Below, in pieces: positions 1-8,102 of a stretch of DNA of 64,000 bases (its first letter is position 1; every line of letters begins with the position of its first letter). A program made the position numbers and the translations under genes. The notes under the pieces are model-generated. The model made no database searches. It saw only the letters and a program-made list of their open reading frames with translations, and was not told where the DNA came from. This DNA comes from Thauera butanivorans NBRC 103042 (GTDB lineage: Bacteria > Pseudomonadota > Gammaproteobacteria > Burkholderiales > Rhodocyclaceae): positions 1 through 64,000 of the forward strand of contig NZ_BCUG01000022.1 in NCBI RefSeq assembly GCF_001591165.1, written 5' to 3'.

Positions 1-2
1 TC

Positions 3-743
3 AGCTTCGTGCGCGACGCGCTGTACGTCGATGTCTCGCACGACGCGCTGTTCCGCGACAACCGCCTGCACCACAGCCGCTACGGCACGCACTACATGAA
101 CGCCTACGACAACGTCTGGGAAGGCAACGACAGCTGGATGAACCGCGGCGGGCTGGCGCTGATGGAAGTGCGCCGCCTGACCGTGCGCAACAACCGCGCC
201 TGGGCCAACTCGGACCACGGCATCATGCTGCGCACCATCCAGGACTCGGTGATCGAGAACAACGTCGTCGCCGGCAACCAGCGCGGCTTCTTCATCTACG
301 ATGCCGAATACAACGCGCTGCGCGGCAACGCGGTGATCGACAACCGCGTCGGCATCCACCTGTGGGCGGGCTCGAAGAACAACCAGGTCGAAGGCAACGA
401 CTTCATCGCCAACCGCGAGCAGGTGCGCTACGTCGGCGCCCGCGACATGGTCTGGGGCGAGCAGACGGGCAACTACTGGAGCAACTACCTCGGCTGGGAC
501 CGCGACGGCGACGGCGCCGGCGACGTCCGGTACGAAGCCAACGACATGGTGGACCGCCTGTCCTGGCGCCACCCGATGATGAAGCTGCTGCTGGCCAGCC
601 CCGCGGTGCAGACGCTGCGCCTGGTCGGCCAGCAGTTCCCGCTGCTGCGCGCGCCCAGCATCGTCGACCCCAAACCGCGCATGCAGCCGCACAACCCCGA
701 CTGGAGCCAATGGCGTGGCCGATATTTCCCCCGCTCCGAGTGA
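3..743 (+). CDS. nosD: NosD, periplasmic copper-site maturation protein (5' end missing)
   Basis: The last 246 codons of NosD are visible; the reading frame is open at the left window edge. The protein is a run of short right-handed beta-helix (CASH/parallel beta-helix) repeats, seen as recurring N-N-x-V/I-x-G-N patterns such as VIENNVVAGNQRG and NQVEGNDFIANRE, followed by the conserved NosD motif around GNYWSNYLGWDRDGDG. In denitrifiers NosD is a periplasmic protein that works with the NosFY ABC transporter to assemble the CuZ centre of nitrous oxide reductase. It overlaps nosF by 29 bp, so the genes are translationally linked. The identification is secure because nosF, nosY and nosL follow in the canonical order; nosR and nosZ would lie to the left, outside the window. 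Confidence 0.95.
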   Translation, partial: SFVRDALYVDVSHDALFRDNRLHHSRYGTHYMNAYDNVWEGNDSWMNRGGLALMEVRRLTVRNNRAWANSDHGIMLRTIQDSVIENNVVAGNQRGFFIYDAEYNALRGNAVIDNRVGIHLWAGSKNNQVEGNDFIANREQVRYVGARDMVWGEQTGNYWSNYLGWDRDGDGAGDVRYEANDMVDRLSWRHPMMKLLLASPAVQTLRLVGQQFPLLRAPSIVDPKPRMQPHNPDWSQWRGRYFPRSE

Positions 744-1656
744 CACGACCCGCGCGGTGATCACCGCCCGCGGCGTGCGCAAGCACTATGGCGCCATCCA
801 CGCGGTCGATGGCGTCGACCTGGACGTGCGCGAAGGCGAACTGTTCGGCCTGATCGGCCACAACGGCGCCGGCAAGAGCACGCTGTTCAAGATGATGCTC
901 GGCCTGATCCCGCTTTCCGCGGGCGAGATCCGCATCGACGGCGCGCCGGTGAGCGGCGGCGACTTCCGCGCGGTGCGGCGCAAGATCGGCTACCTGCCCG
1001 AGAACGTGGTGCTGTACGACAATCTCACCGGGCTGGAGACGCTGCACTTCTTCGCCAGGCTGAAAGGCGTGGCCGGGCAGAATCATGCCGCCCTGCTCGA
1101 GCGCGTCGGCCTGGCCCACGCCGCCCGGCGGCGGGTGCGCGAGTACTCCAAGGGCATGCGCCAGCGCCTCGGCTTCGCCCAGGCCCTGCTCGGCCAGCCG
1201 CGCATCCTGTTCCTCGACGAACCCACCACCGGCCTCGACCCCGAGGCGATCCGCGGCTTCTACGCCATCCTGCGCCAGTTGAAGAGCCAGGGCGTGACCA
1301 CGGTCATCACCTCGCACATCCTGGCCGAGATCCAGGAGCGGGTGGACCGCCTGGCGATCATGGCCGCCGGCCAGGTGCAGGCCAGCGGCACGGTGCAGGC
1401 CCTGCGCGAGCAGATGGCGCTGCCGCTGTGGTTCAGCGTGCGCGTGGCGCCCGAGGACTTCGAGGCGGTGCGCGCGGCGCTGGGCAGCCTGCCGGTGGGC
1501 GCGATCGAGGCGCGCGACGATCACGTCGCGGTGCAGTGCCCGCGCGAGGCCAAGATGGCGGTGATCGCCGCGCTGGCCGCGCTCGGCGACAAGGTGCGCG
1601 ACCTCGGCGTGCGCGAACCTTCGCTCGAAGACGTGTTCTTCGGCTTCTCGGACTAA
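715..1656 (+). CDS. nosF: NosF, ABC transporter ATPase for NosZ copper centre assembly
   Basis: A 313-aa cytoplasmic ABC ATPase. Walker A is GHNGAGKST at residues 48-56, the signature is YSKGMRQ at 144-150 and Walker B is ILFLDEP at about 164-170, all intact. The C-terminal 80 residues are the divergent extension usual in drug/copper type ABC-2 ATPases. The start is GTG, inside the end of nosD; the overlapping start gives the residues MADISPAPSD. Together with NosY it forms the ATP-driven part of the NosDFY complex that supplies sulfur and/or assists copper loading of nitrous oxide reductase. The ORF ends 11 bp before nosY. Assignment rests on motifs plus the nosD-F-Y-L order. Confidence 0.96.
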   Translation: MADISPAPSDTTRAVITARGVRKHYGAIHAVDGVDLDVREGELFGLIGHNGAGKSTLFKMMLGLIPLSAGEIRIDGAPVSGGDFRAVRRKIGYLPENVVLYDNLTGLETLHFFARLKGVAGQNHAALLERVGLAHAARRRVREYSKGMRQRLGFAQALLGQPRILFLDEPTTGLDPEAIRGFYAILRQLKSQGVTTVITSHILAEIQERVDRLAIMAAGQVQASGTVQALREQMALPLWFSVRVAPEDFEAVRAALGSLPVGAIEARDDHVAVQCPREAKMAVIAALAALGDKVRDLGVREPSLEDVFFGFSD

Positions 1657-1667
1657 AGGGGCGGACC

Positions 1668-2498
1668 ATGGAGTTTTCGCAGATCGCCGCCATCGCCGGC
1701 AAGGAATTCTGGGACCGCATCCGCAACCGCTGGGTGCTGGCGGTGGCGCTGGTGTTTACCGCCTTCGCGCTGTCGATCGCCTATTTCGGCGCCGCCCAGC
1801 AGGGCGCGGTGGGTTTCCGCTCGATCGAGGTGACCATCGCCAGCCTGGTCAGCCTGGTGATCTACCTGATCCCGCTGATCGCGCTGGTGCTCGGCTTCGA
1901 CGCCATCGTCGGCGAGCGCGAGCGCGGCTCGCTCGACCTGCTGCTGTCGATGCCGATCACCCGCGTCGAGCTGCTGCTGGGCAAGTACCTCGGCCTGGCC
2001 GGCGCGCTGGCCTTTTCCACCATCGCCGGCTTCGGCCTGGTCGGCGTCGTGCTGTCGGCCCAGCTCGACCTCAATGCGCTGTACCACTACCTGGGCTTCA
2101 TGATCAGTTCGGTGCTGCTCGGCTGCGCCTTCCTCAGCCTGGCGGTGATGCTGTCGGTGTTCGCCGCCGACCGCACCCGCGCCTCGGGCCTGGCGATCGC
2201 GATGTGGTTCTTCTTCGTGCTGATCTTCGACCTGCTGCTGCTCGGCGTGCTGGTCGTCACCGCCGGCCAGTGGGGCGGCGAGGCGCTGCCCTACCTGCTG
2301 CTGCTCAATCCGGCCGACGTCTTCCGCATCCTCAACATCTTCTCGCTCGAGGACGTGCGCACGCTGTACGGCCTGGCCACCGTGTTCCCGCCCGCGCTGG
2401 CCAGGCCCTGGCTGCTCGGACTGGTGATGGCCGGCTGGATCGCGCTGCCGCTGGCCATCGCCGCCTGGCGCTTCCGCCTCGGCGCGGGCCGCGCCTGA
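1668..2498 (+). CDS. nosY: NosY, ABC transporter permease
   Basis: A 276-aa integral membrane protein with six hydrophobic segments (for example around ALVFTAFALSIAYFG, SLVSLVIYLIPLIALVLG and the segment at about residues 178-205), the ABC-2 permease topology. The chosen ATG follows a GGGGCGGACC purine-rich stretch and lies just after the nosF stop; the longer open frame upstream overlaps nosF and is not needed. The E-R-E-R-G-S-L-D-L-L-L motif after the second segment is the conserved coupling/connector region of NosY-type permeases. It pairs with NosF and the periplasmic NosD in maturation of nitrous oxide reductase. Confidence 0.95.
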   Translation: MEFSQIAAIAGKEFWDRIRNRWVLAVALVFTAFALSIAYFGAAQQGAVGFRSIEVTIASLVSLVIYLIPLIALVLGFDAIVGERERGSLDLLLSMPITRVELLLGKYLGLAGALAFSTIAGFGLVGVVLSAQLDLNALYHYLGFMISSVLLGCAFLSLAVMLSVFAADRTRASGLAIAMWFFFVLIFDLLLLGVLVVTAGQWGGEALPYLLLLNPADVFRILNIFSLEDVRTLYGLATVFPPALARPWLLGLVMAGWIALPLAIAAWRFRLGAGRA

Positions 2499-2527
2499 CA
2501 ACCCAAGATTGCGACAGGAGAACAGAC

Positions 2528-3061
2528 ATGTGCACACACCACGGCTGCCGCCACACCCCCCGGTCATCCTTCGACCGGCGCCGCTTCCTGGCCGCCGGTG
2601 TCGCCACCGGCCTGCTCGCGGCCTGCGGCGGCACGGACGGCGGCAGCGCTTCGGTCGTCGCGCTCGAGATCGAGCGCAGCACCAGCTGCGCGCTCGACGG
2701 CATGCTGCTGGCCGACTACCCCGGCCCCAAGGCGCAGATCCATTACGCCGGCGTGGCCGAACCCGACTGGTTCTGCGACACGCTGGAGATGTTCAACATC
2801 CACCTCAGCCCGGAGCAGGCGCGCCGCGTCACCGGCATTTTCGTGCAGGACATGGGCAAGGCCGACTGGGACGCGCCGGCCGGCCACTGGATCGATGCCC
2901 GCCAGGCCTTCTACGTCTTCGGCTCGAAGCGGCTGGGCTCGATGGGGCCGACCGCCGCGGCCTTCGCGACCGAGGCCGATGCCCGGACCTTCGCCGCACA
3001 GCACGGCGGCAAGGTGCTGAAGTTCAGCGACGTCACGCCAGACATGGCCATTCCCGAGTGA
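2528..3061 (+). CDS. nosL: NosL, outer-membrane-anchored copper chaperone lipoprotein
   Basis: A 177-aa NosL-family protein, the Cu(I) chaperone that feeds copper to NosDFY/NosZ. The N-terminus carries a twin-arginine-like DRRRFL (residues 16-21) followed by a hydrophobic stretch ending in the lipobox LLAAC, with Cys33 as the lipidated residue. The conserved C-x-L-D-G-M sequence (around residues 53-58) and the C-terminal AxFA(T)EADAxxFAxxHGG motif are typical NosL features. The extreme N-terminus (MCTHHGCRHT) adds two Cys and three His upstream of the signal sequence; this is unusual, but it would be removed on lipoprotein maturation. A clear Shine-Dalgarno (AGGAGAA) precedes the ATG. It is the last gene of the nos operon. 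Confidence 0.95.
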   Translation: MCTHHGCRHTPRSSFDRRRFLAAGVATGLLAACGGTDGGSASVVALEIERSTSCALDGMLLADYPGPKAQIHYAGVAEPDWFCDTLEMFNIHLSPEQARRVTGIFVQDMGKADWDAPAGHWIDARQAFYVFGSKRLGSMGPTAAAFATEADARTFAAQHGGKVLKFSDVTPDMAIPE

Positions 3062-3114
3062 CTGATTTCGATTTCTGGGCCAGAGCTACCACTGGCAATC
3101 CGTCAGGTCGCTGA

Positions 3115-3300
3115 TTACCTTTCTTCCCACGGATCGATGACGGTCAGGCCGGCAGCCTCAAAAGGTGTGGCGTCACGTGTGGCGACCATGAAAGCACGCG
3201 CGGCAGCCGTGGCGGCGGCATGAGCGTCTGCCCTGCCGACGGCCAGACCTTCTGCCCGAGCTCGAGCCATCAGATCTGAGTAGGCCTGATGGCGCTTCAT
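3115..3300 (-). pseudogene. C-terminal remnant of a PIN-domain (VapC/FitB-type) toxin
   Basis: Only 61 codons are open. The residues around LMARARAEGLAVGRADAH, then A-F-M-V-A-T-R-D and the terminal F-E-A-A-G-L-x-V-I-D-P-W-E match the C-terminal third of FitB/VapC-like PIN RNases, including the late acidic residues of the metal site (Asp in RADAH and in ATRD). The N-terminal half with the first catalytic Asp is absent: an in-frame TGA lies eight codons before the ATG, and no antitoxin gene is adjacent. I read it as a decayed toxin gene rather than a functional small protein. Confidence is good for family, lower for the claim that no product is made. Confidence 0.7.
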
Positions 3301-3440
3301 GGGAATGCAATCATTGACGCAATATCAGGAGTTGGACCCCCTTCGAGCGTTTTGCCGCTCGGGGGCAGCATCTTGCTGCGCTCATCGGACAAGCAGCTCA
3401 GTGCCCTGCACATCACAACGCGGCGATCTGCAAACAATAA

Positions 3441-3461
3441 ATTAGAAATTTCTAATATAAT
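3441..3461 (+). promoter_or_regulatory. 16-bp perfect palindrome overlapping a -10 element, upstream of the RND operon
   Basis: ATTAGAAATTTCTAAT at 3441-3456 is its own reverse complement and lies in an AT-rich island in otherwise GC-rich DNA. TATAAT (3456-3461) begins on its last base. The position, about 80 bp before the first efflux gene, fits a repressor operator. AT-rich palindromes of this kind are bound by ArsR-family regulators (BigR/YgaV type), but no regulator gene is adjacent, so the identity of the protein is inference. Confidence 0.65.
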
Positions 3462-3539
3462 GGTCACGCAATGCACAACCGATAAGCCCCGGTTCGCCAG
3501 ACTCCCTGTCATCCATTCCGTTCCACGCACAGCCCACCC

Positions 3540-4589
3540 ATGCTCCCTCTCCGCCAGAAAACCCTGGTCTGCGCGCTGTTGTCGGCCGCCTGCCTCCCCT
3601 GGCCACCCGTGCTGGCCGGCCCGCCGGACGGAACGGTCGCGCCTGCAACGGTATCCGCCCAGGCGGCCGGCGTCGGCACCGGCACCGCCCATGCCGGCCG
3701 CGTAGAGGCGGTGCGCAGCGCCACGGTGGCGGCGCAGGTGGCCGGCACGATCACCGCGCTGCACGTGAAGGCCGGCGATCGCGTGGCGGAAGGCCAGGTA
3801 CTGCTACACATCGACAGCCGCGTGGCCGGGAAAACCGCGCAGGCCAGCGCCGCACAGACCGAGGCCGCCGTCGCGGTGCTGACCGCCGCCCGCAGCGAAT
3901 TCGCGCGCCAGCAGCGCCTGTTCGAGAAACGCTACATCAGCCAGGCGGCGCTGGAGCGCGCCGAGGCGCAGTACAAGGCCGCCGCAGCCCAGGCCAGGGC
4001 GCAGCAGGCCGCGGCGGACGCGGCGGACACGCAGGCCGGGCTGTCCGTGCTGCGGGCACCGTTCGATGCGATCGTCGCCGAGGTGCCGGTGGAGACCGGC
4101 GACATGGCCATGCCCGGCAGTCCGCTGCTGGCGCTGTTCGCCCCCGACGCGCTGCGCGTGGTCGCCGACGTGCCGCAGGGCGCCGTGCCGGCCGACGCCG
4201 CGGCGCCGGACATCAGGCTGGAACTGCCCGGCGGCCGCATGCTCTCCCCCGCCGCGGTGGAGGTGCTGCCCACGCTCGATGCGCGCAGCCATACCGTGCG
4301 GCTGCGGCTGGCGCTGCCGCCGGCGGCCGGGGCGGTGGCACCCGGCAGCTATGCCCGCGTCTGGCTGGCGGACGCCGCGCCGCGCGCCGCCGTACTGGTG
4401 CCGCGCCGGGCCGTCGTGCGCCGCGCGGAGATGACCGGGCTGTACGTACTGGATGCGCAGCAGCGCCCGCTGCTGCGCCAGGTGCGGCTGGGCGCCGAAC
4501 GCGGCGAGCAGGTGGAAGTGCTCGCCGGCGTCGATGCGGGCGAGGCGGTGGTGGTGGACCCGCAGGCCGCCGCGCGGCTGCGCCGCTGA
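3540..4589 (+). CDS. RND efflux periplasmic adaptor (HlyD/MFP family)
   Basis: A 349-aa membrane fusion protein. The N-terminus has a hydrophobic export signal (LVCALLSAACLPW); Cys18 could be a lipidation site but the lipobox is imperfect. It is followed by a split biotinyl-lipoyl domain (GRVEAVRSATVAAQVAGTI ... VKAGDRVAEGQVLL), an alpha-helical hairpin rich in Ala/Glu/Gln (about residues 100-165), the second lipoyl half (LRAPFDAIVAEV) and a beta-barrel domain. It bridges the inner-membrane pump and the outer-membrane channel. First gene of a four-gene operon; the next start is 13 bp downstream. Substrate cannot be read from the sequence. Confidence 0.92.
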   Translation: MLPLRQKTLVCALLSAACLPWPPVLAGPPDGTVAPATVSAQAAGVGTGTAHAGRVEAVRSATVAAQVAGTITALHVKAGDRVAEGQVLLHIDSRVAGKTAQASAAQTEAAVAVLTAARSEFARQQRLFEKRYISQAALERAEAQYKAAAAQARAQQAAADAADTQAGLSVLRAPFDAIVAEVPVETGDMAMPGSPLLALFAPDALRVVADVPQGAVPADAAAPDIRLELPGGRMLSPAAVEVLPTLDARSHTVRLRLALPPAAGAVAPGSYARVWLADAAPRAAVLVPRRAVVRRAEMTGLYVLDAQQRPLLRQVRLGAERGEQVEVLAGVDAGEAVVVDPQAAARLRR

Positions 4590-4602
4590 CGAGGGGGCCG
4601 GC

Positions 4603-7600
4603 TTGAGCACTGCAGAACACGGCACCGGCCCGGGCCTCTCCGGCCGCATCGCCGCCGCCTTCCAGGCCGCACGGATCACGCCCCTGCTGGCCCTGCTCGG
4701 GCTGCTGATGGGGCTGTTCGCGATGCTGGTGACGCCGCGCGAGGAAGAACCGCAGATCGACGTCACCATGGCCAGCGTGATGGTCGCCTTTCCCGGTGCC
4801 TCGGTGCGCGAGGTCGAGCAGATGGTGGCCTCTCCCGCCGAACAGGTGCTCGCCGGCATGGCGGGGGTGGAGCACGTCACCTCCGCCTCCTACCCCGGCC
4901 AGGCGCTGCTGACCGTGCAGTTCGAGGTTGGCGTGCCGCGCACCGAGGCGCTGGTGCGCCTGCACGACGCGCTCGATTCGCATGCCGACTGGCTGCCCGC
5001 CGGGCTGGGCGTGCTGCCGCCGATCGCCAAACCGCGCGGCATCGACGACGTGCCCATCGTCAGCCTGACGCTATACACCGATGCCGCCGACCAGGGCGCC
5101 TACGATCTGGCGCGCGTGGCGCACAGCATCGAGGCCGAACTCAAGCGCGTGCCCGGCACGCGCGAGGTGTGGACTCTCGGCGGCCCCGGCCGCGCCGTGC
5201 TGGTGCAGCTCGACCCGGCGCGCCTGCGCAGCCACGGCGTCAGCGTCGGCGAGCTGCACCAGGCATTGCAGGCCGCCAATGCGGGCGGCCCGGCGGGCGA
5301 ACTGCTCGCCGGCAACCAGGCCATCCAGGTGGATACCGGTGCCTTCCTGCAGGATGCCCGCGACGTGGCCGAACTGGTGGTGGGCGCGCACGACGGCCGC
5401 CCGGTGCTGCTCGGCGACGTGGCCGAGGTGCGCCTGGGGCCGCCGCCCGCCGCCAGCTACGTCTGGCACGGCACCACCGGCGGACAGGCGGCCGAATACC
5501 CGGCGGTGACACTGGCGGTCAGCAAGAAACCCGGCGAGAACGCCATCGACGTCGCCGACCGCCTGATGGAGCGGGTGGAGAGCCTCAAGGGCACGGTGAT
5601 CCCCGACGCCGTGCAGGTGGCCGAAACGCGCAACTACGGCGCCACCGCCGACGACAAGGCGCGCCAGCTCATCCAGAAGCTGCTGTTCGCCACCGCCTCG
5701 GTGGTGGCGCTCGTATTCTTCGCGCTGGGGCGGCGCGAGGCGGCCATCGTCGGCATCGCCGTGCTGCTGACCCTGACCGTGACCCTGTTCGCCTCCTGGG
5801 CCTGGGGCTTCACCCTCAACCGCGTGTCGCTGTTCGCGCTGATCTTCTCGATCGGCATCCTGGTGGACGACGCCATCGTGGTGGTGGAGAACATCCACCG
5901 CCACCAGCACCTGCACCCCGGCCGGCCGCTCGCCGCGATCATCCCCGCCGCGGTCGACGAGGTCGGCGGCCCGACCATCCTGGCGACCTTCACGGTGATC
6001 GCCGCGCTGCTGCCGATGGCCTTCGTCAGCGGCCTGATGGGGCCCTACATGAGCCCCATCCCGATCAACGCCAGCATGGGCATGCTGCTGTCGCTGGCGA
6101 TCGCGTTCACCGTCACCCCCTGGCTGGCGCGGCTGTGGATGCGCGAGGTGCCCGCCGGTACGAATGCCAGCCACGGCGCCGATGCCGCGCGGCCGTGGCT
6201 GGCGCGGCTGTTCCATCGCATCTTCGATCCGCTGCTGGACACGCGCCGCGGCCGGCGCAGGCGCTGGCTGCTCGGGCTCGCGGTGATGCTGCTGATCGCC
6301 GCCTCGCTGGTGCTGCCGGCCACCGGGTTGGTGCTGCTGAAGATGTTGCCCTTCGACAACAAGTCGGAAATCCAGGTGGTGGTGGACATGCCCGAGGGCA
6401 CGCCGCTGGAGAAGACCGCCGCGGTGCTGCGCGAACTGGGCGCGCATCTGGCCACGGTGCCGGAAGTCAGCGACTACCAGGCCTACGCGGGCACCGCCGC
6501 GCCGATCAACTTCAACGGCCTGGTGCGCCAGTACAACCTGCGCAGCGGCGGCGCGGTGGGTGACCTGCAGGTCAACCTGCGGCCGAAATCCGAACGCCGC
6601 GAGCAGAGCCACGCCATCGCCACGCGCCTGCGCGCGCCGCTGCAAGCCATCGGCGCGCGCCACGGCGCCAACGTCAAGATCGTCGAAGTGCCGCCCGGCC
6701 CGCCGGTGCAGGCACCCATCGTCGCCGAAATCTACGGCCCGGAGGTGGAAGGCCGCCACGCGCTGGTGCGGCAGGTGCGCACGGTGTTCGAGAACACGCC
6801 CGGCGTCGTCGATGTGGACGACAGCACCACCAGCGCCGCCCCCCGCGTCCTGCTGCGGGTGGACCGGCGCAAGGCCGCCGCGCTGGGCGTGGCCCAGGCC
6901 GACGTGGTGCAGACGCTGCAGGCCGGCCTCGGTGGCCTGGCCGCCACCTATGTGCACGACGGCAGCAGATACCCGGCCCCCGCCTGGCTGCAACTGCCGC
7001 CGCACCTGCACGGCGAACTGGACGCACTGCTGCAGTTGCCGGTGCGTTCCGCCGCAGGCGCCCTGGTGCCGGTGCGCGAGGTGGTGCGCATCGACGACGG
7101 CGTGCGCGAACAGCCCGTCTTCCACAAGGATCTGCTGCCGGTCGATTACGTCACCGCCGACATGGCCGGCGCGGTCGACAGCCCTCTGTACGGCATGTTC
7201 GCGATGCGCGGCGAACTGCTCGCCCTGCCCACCCCCAACGGCGGCGCGCTGGGCGAATACTTCATCCGCCAGCCGCTGGACCCGTGGCGCGAATACGCCA
7301 TCAAGTGGGACGGCGAATGGCAGATCACCTACGAGACCTTCCGCGACATGGGCGCCGCCTACGCCGTCGGGCTGCTGCTGATCTACCTGCTGGTGGTGGC
7401 GCACTTCGGCTCCTACCTGATGCCGCTCGTCATCATGGCGCCGATCCCGCTGACGCTGATCGGCATCCTGCCCGGCCACGCACTGCTGCACGCGCCATTC
7501 ACCGCCACCAGCATGATCGGCATGATCGCGCTGGCCGGCATCATCGTGCGCAACTCCATCCTGCTGGTGGACTTCATCCGCCTGCAGCAGGCGCAGGGCG

Positions 7601-7839
7601 TGGCGCTGGAACAGGCCATCGTGCAGTCGGCGATCATCCGCGCCCAGCCCATCGCGCTGACCGCGCTGGCGGCCATGCTGGGCGCCTTCTTCATCCTCGA
7701 CGACCCGATCTTCAACGGCCTGGCGATCGCGCTGATCTCCGGGATCCTGGTGTCCACGCTGCTGACGCTGGTCGTCATCCCGCTGCTCTACTACGTCGCC
7801 TACCGCCCGCGCGGCGGCACCGGGCAGCCCCATGCCTGA
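4603..7839 (+). CDS. RND family inner-membrane efflux pump
   Basis: About 1078 residues, the normal length for AcrB/HAE1-like RND permeases. I chose the TTG at 4603 because GAGGGGG lies just upstream; the open frame extends back into the adaptor gene but without family-like sequence. Twelve membrane segments with two large periplasmic loops are evident. The TM4 segment GILVDDAIVVVENI keeps the adjacent Asp pair that carries protons in AcrB-type pumps, and the repeated counterpart GIIVRNSILLVDFI appears in the second half. The N-terminal sequence after TM1 (PREEEPQIDVTMASVMVAFP) is typical of a subgroup often found with a DUF2892 protein, as here. Drives export through the adaptor and TolC-like channel. 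Confidence 0.93.
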   Translation: MSTAEHGTGPGLSGRIAAAFQAARITPLLALLGLLMGLFAMLVTPREEEPQIDVTMASVMVAFPGASVREVEQMVASPAEQVLAGMAGVEHVTSASYPGQALLTVQFEVGVPRTEALVRLHDALDSHADWLPAGLGVLPPIAKPRGIDDVPIVSLTLYTDAADQGAYDLARVAHSIEAELKRVPGTREVWTLGGPGRAVLVQLDPARLRSHGVSVGELHQALQAANAGGPAGELLAGNQAIQVDTGAFLQDARDVAELVVGAHDGRPVLLGDVAEVRLGPPPAASYVWHGTTGGQAAEYPAVTLAVSKKPGENAIDVADRLMERVESLKGTVIPDAVQVAETRNYGATADDKARQLIQKLLFATASVVALVFFALGRREAAIVGIAVLLTLTVTLFASWAWGFTLNRVSLFALIFSIGILVDDAIVVVENIHRHQHLHPGRPLAAIIPAAVDEVGGPTILATFTVIAALLPMAFVSGLMGPYMSPIPINASMGMLLSLAIAFTVTPWLARLWMREVPAGTNASHGADAARPWLARLFHRIFDPLLDTRRGRRRRWLLGLAVMLLIAASLVLPATGLVLLKMLPFDNKSEIQVVVDMPEGTPLEKTAAVLRELGAHLATVPEVSDYQAYAGTAAPINFNGLVRQYNLRSGGAVGDLQVNLRPKSERREQSHAIATRLRAPLQAIGARHGANVKIVEVPPGPPVQAPIVAEIYGPEVEGRHALVRQVRTVFENTPGVVDVDDSTTSAAPRVLLRVDRRKAAALGVAQADVVQTLQAGLGGLAATYVHDGSRYPAPAWLQLPPHLHGELDALLQLPVRSAAGALVPVREVVRIDDGVREQPVFHKDLLPVDYVTADMAGAVDSPLYGMFAMRGELLALPTPNGGALGEYFIRQPLDPWREYAIKWDGEWQITYETFRDMGAAYAVGLLLIYLLVVAHFGSYLMPLVIMAPIPLTLIGILPGHALLHAPFTATSMIGMIALAGIIVRNSILLVDFIRLQQAQGVALEQAIVQSAIIRAQPIALTALAAMLGAFFILDDPIFNGLAIALISGILVSTLLTLVVIPLLYYVAYRPRGGTGQPHA

Positions 7840-7873
7840 TCCTTCCCCCACCTTCCCCTCGAGGAGAACCGCC

Positions 7874-8083
7874 ATGACATCCTGGCAGATCGTGCGCATC
7901 GCCGCCGGCTTCTTCATCCTGCTGTCCCTCGCCCTGGGCGTGCCGGGCAGCCCCGTGTTCGTGAACCAGTGGTGGCTGGCGTTCACCGTCTTCGTCGGCC
8001 TCAACCTGCTGCAGAGCGGCTTCACCCGGTGGTGCCTGCTGGAAACCCTGCTGCGCAGGCTGGGCGTGCCGCCGGGCTGCTGA
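7874..8083 (+). CDS. Small DUF2892 (YgaP-like) inner-membrane protein
   Basis: A 69-aa protein with two hydrophobic segments (IAAGFFILLSLALGV and WWLAFTVFVGLNLLQSGF) and the DUF2892 ending F-T-x-W-C-L-L-E-x-L-L-R-R-L-G-V. The ATG follows GAGGAGAACC, an excellent ribosome binding site. DUF2892 is the membrane part of YgaP, a rhodanese under control of a sulfur-responsive ArsR repressor. Here only the membrane part is present and it is inserted between the pump and the channel gene. Function of the stand-alone domain is unknown. Confidence 0.85.
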   Translation: MTSWQIVRIAAGFFILLSLALGVPGSPVFVNQWWLAFTVFVGLNLLQSGFTRWCLLETLLRRLGVPPGC

Positions 8084-8102
8084 ACCGTCACCGGAACGCG
8101 CC

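Noticed and set aside
5071..8091. A 1006-codon frame antisense to the RND pump
   Set aside because: Same GC-skew shadow effect; composition is His/Gln/Arg/Gly-rich with no recognisable domain.
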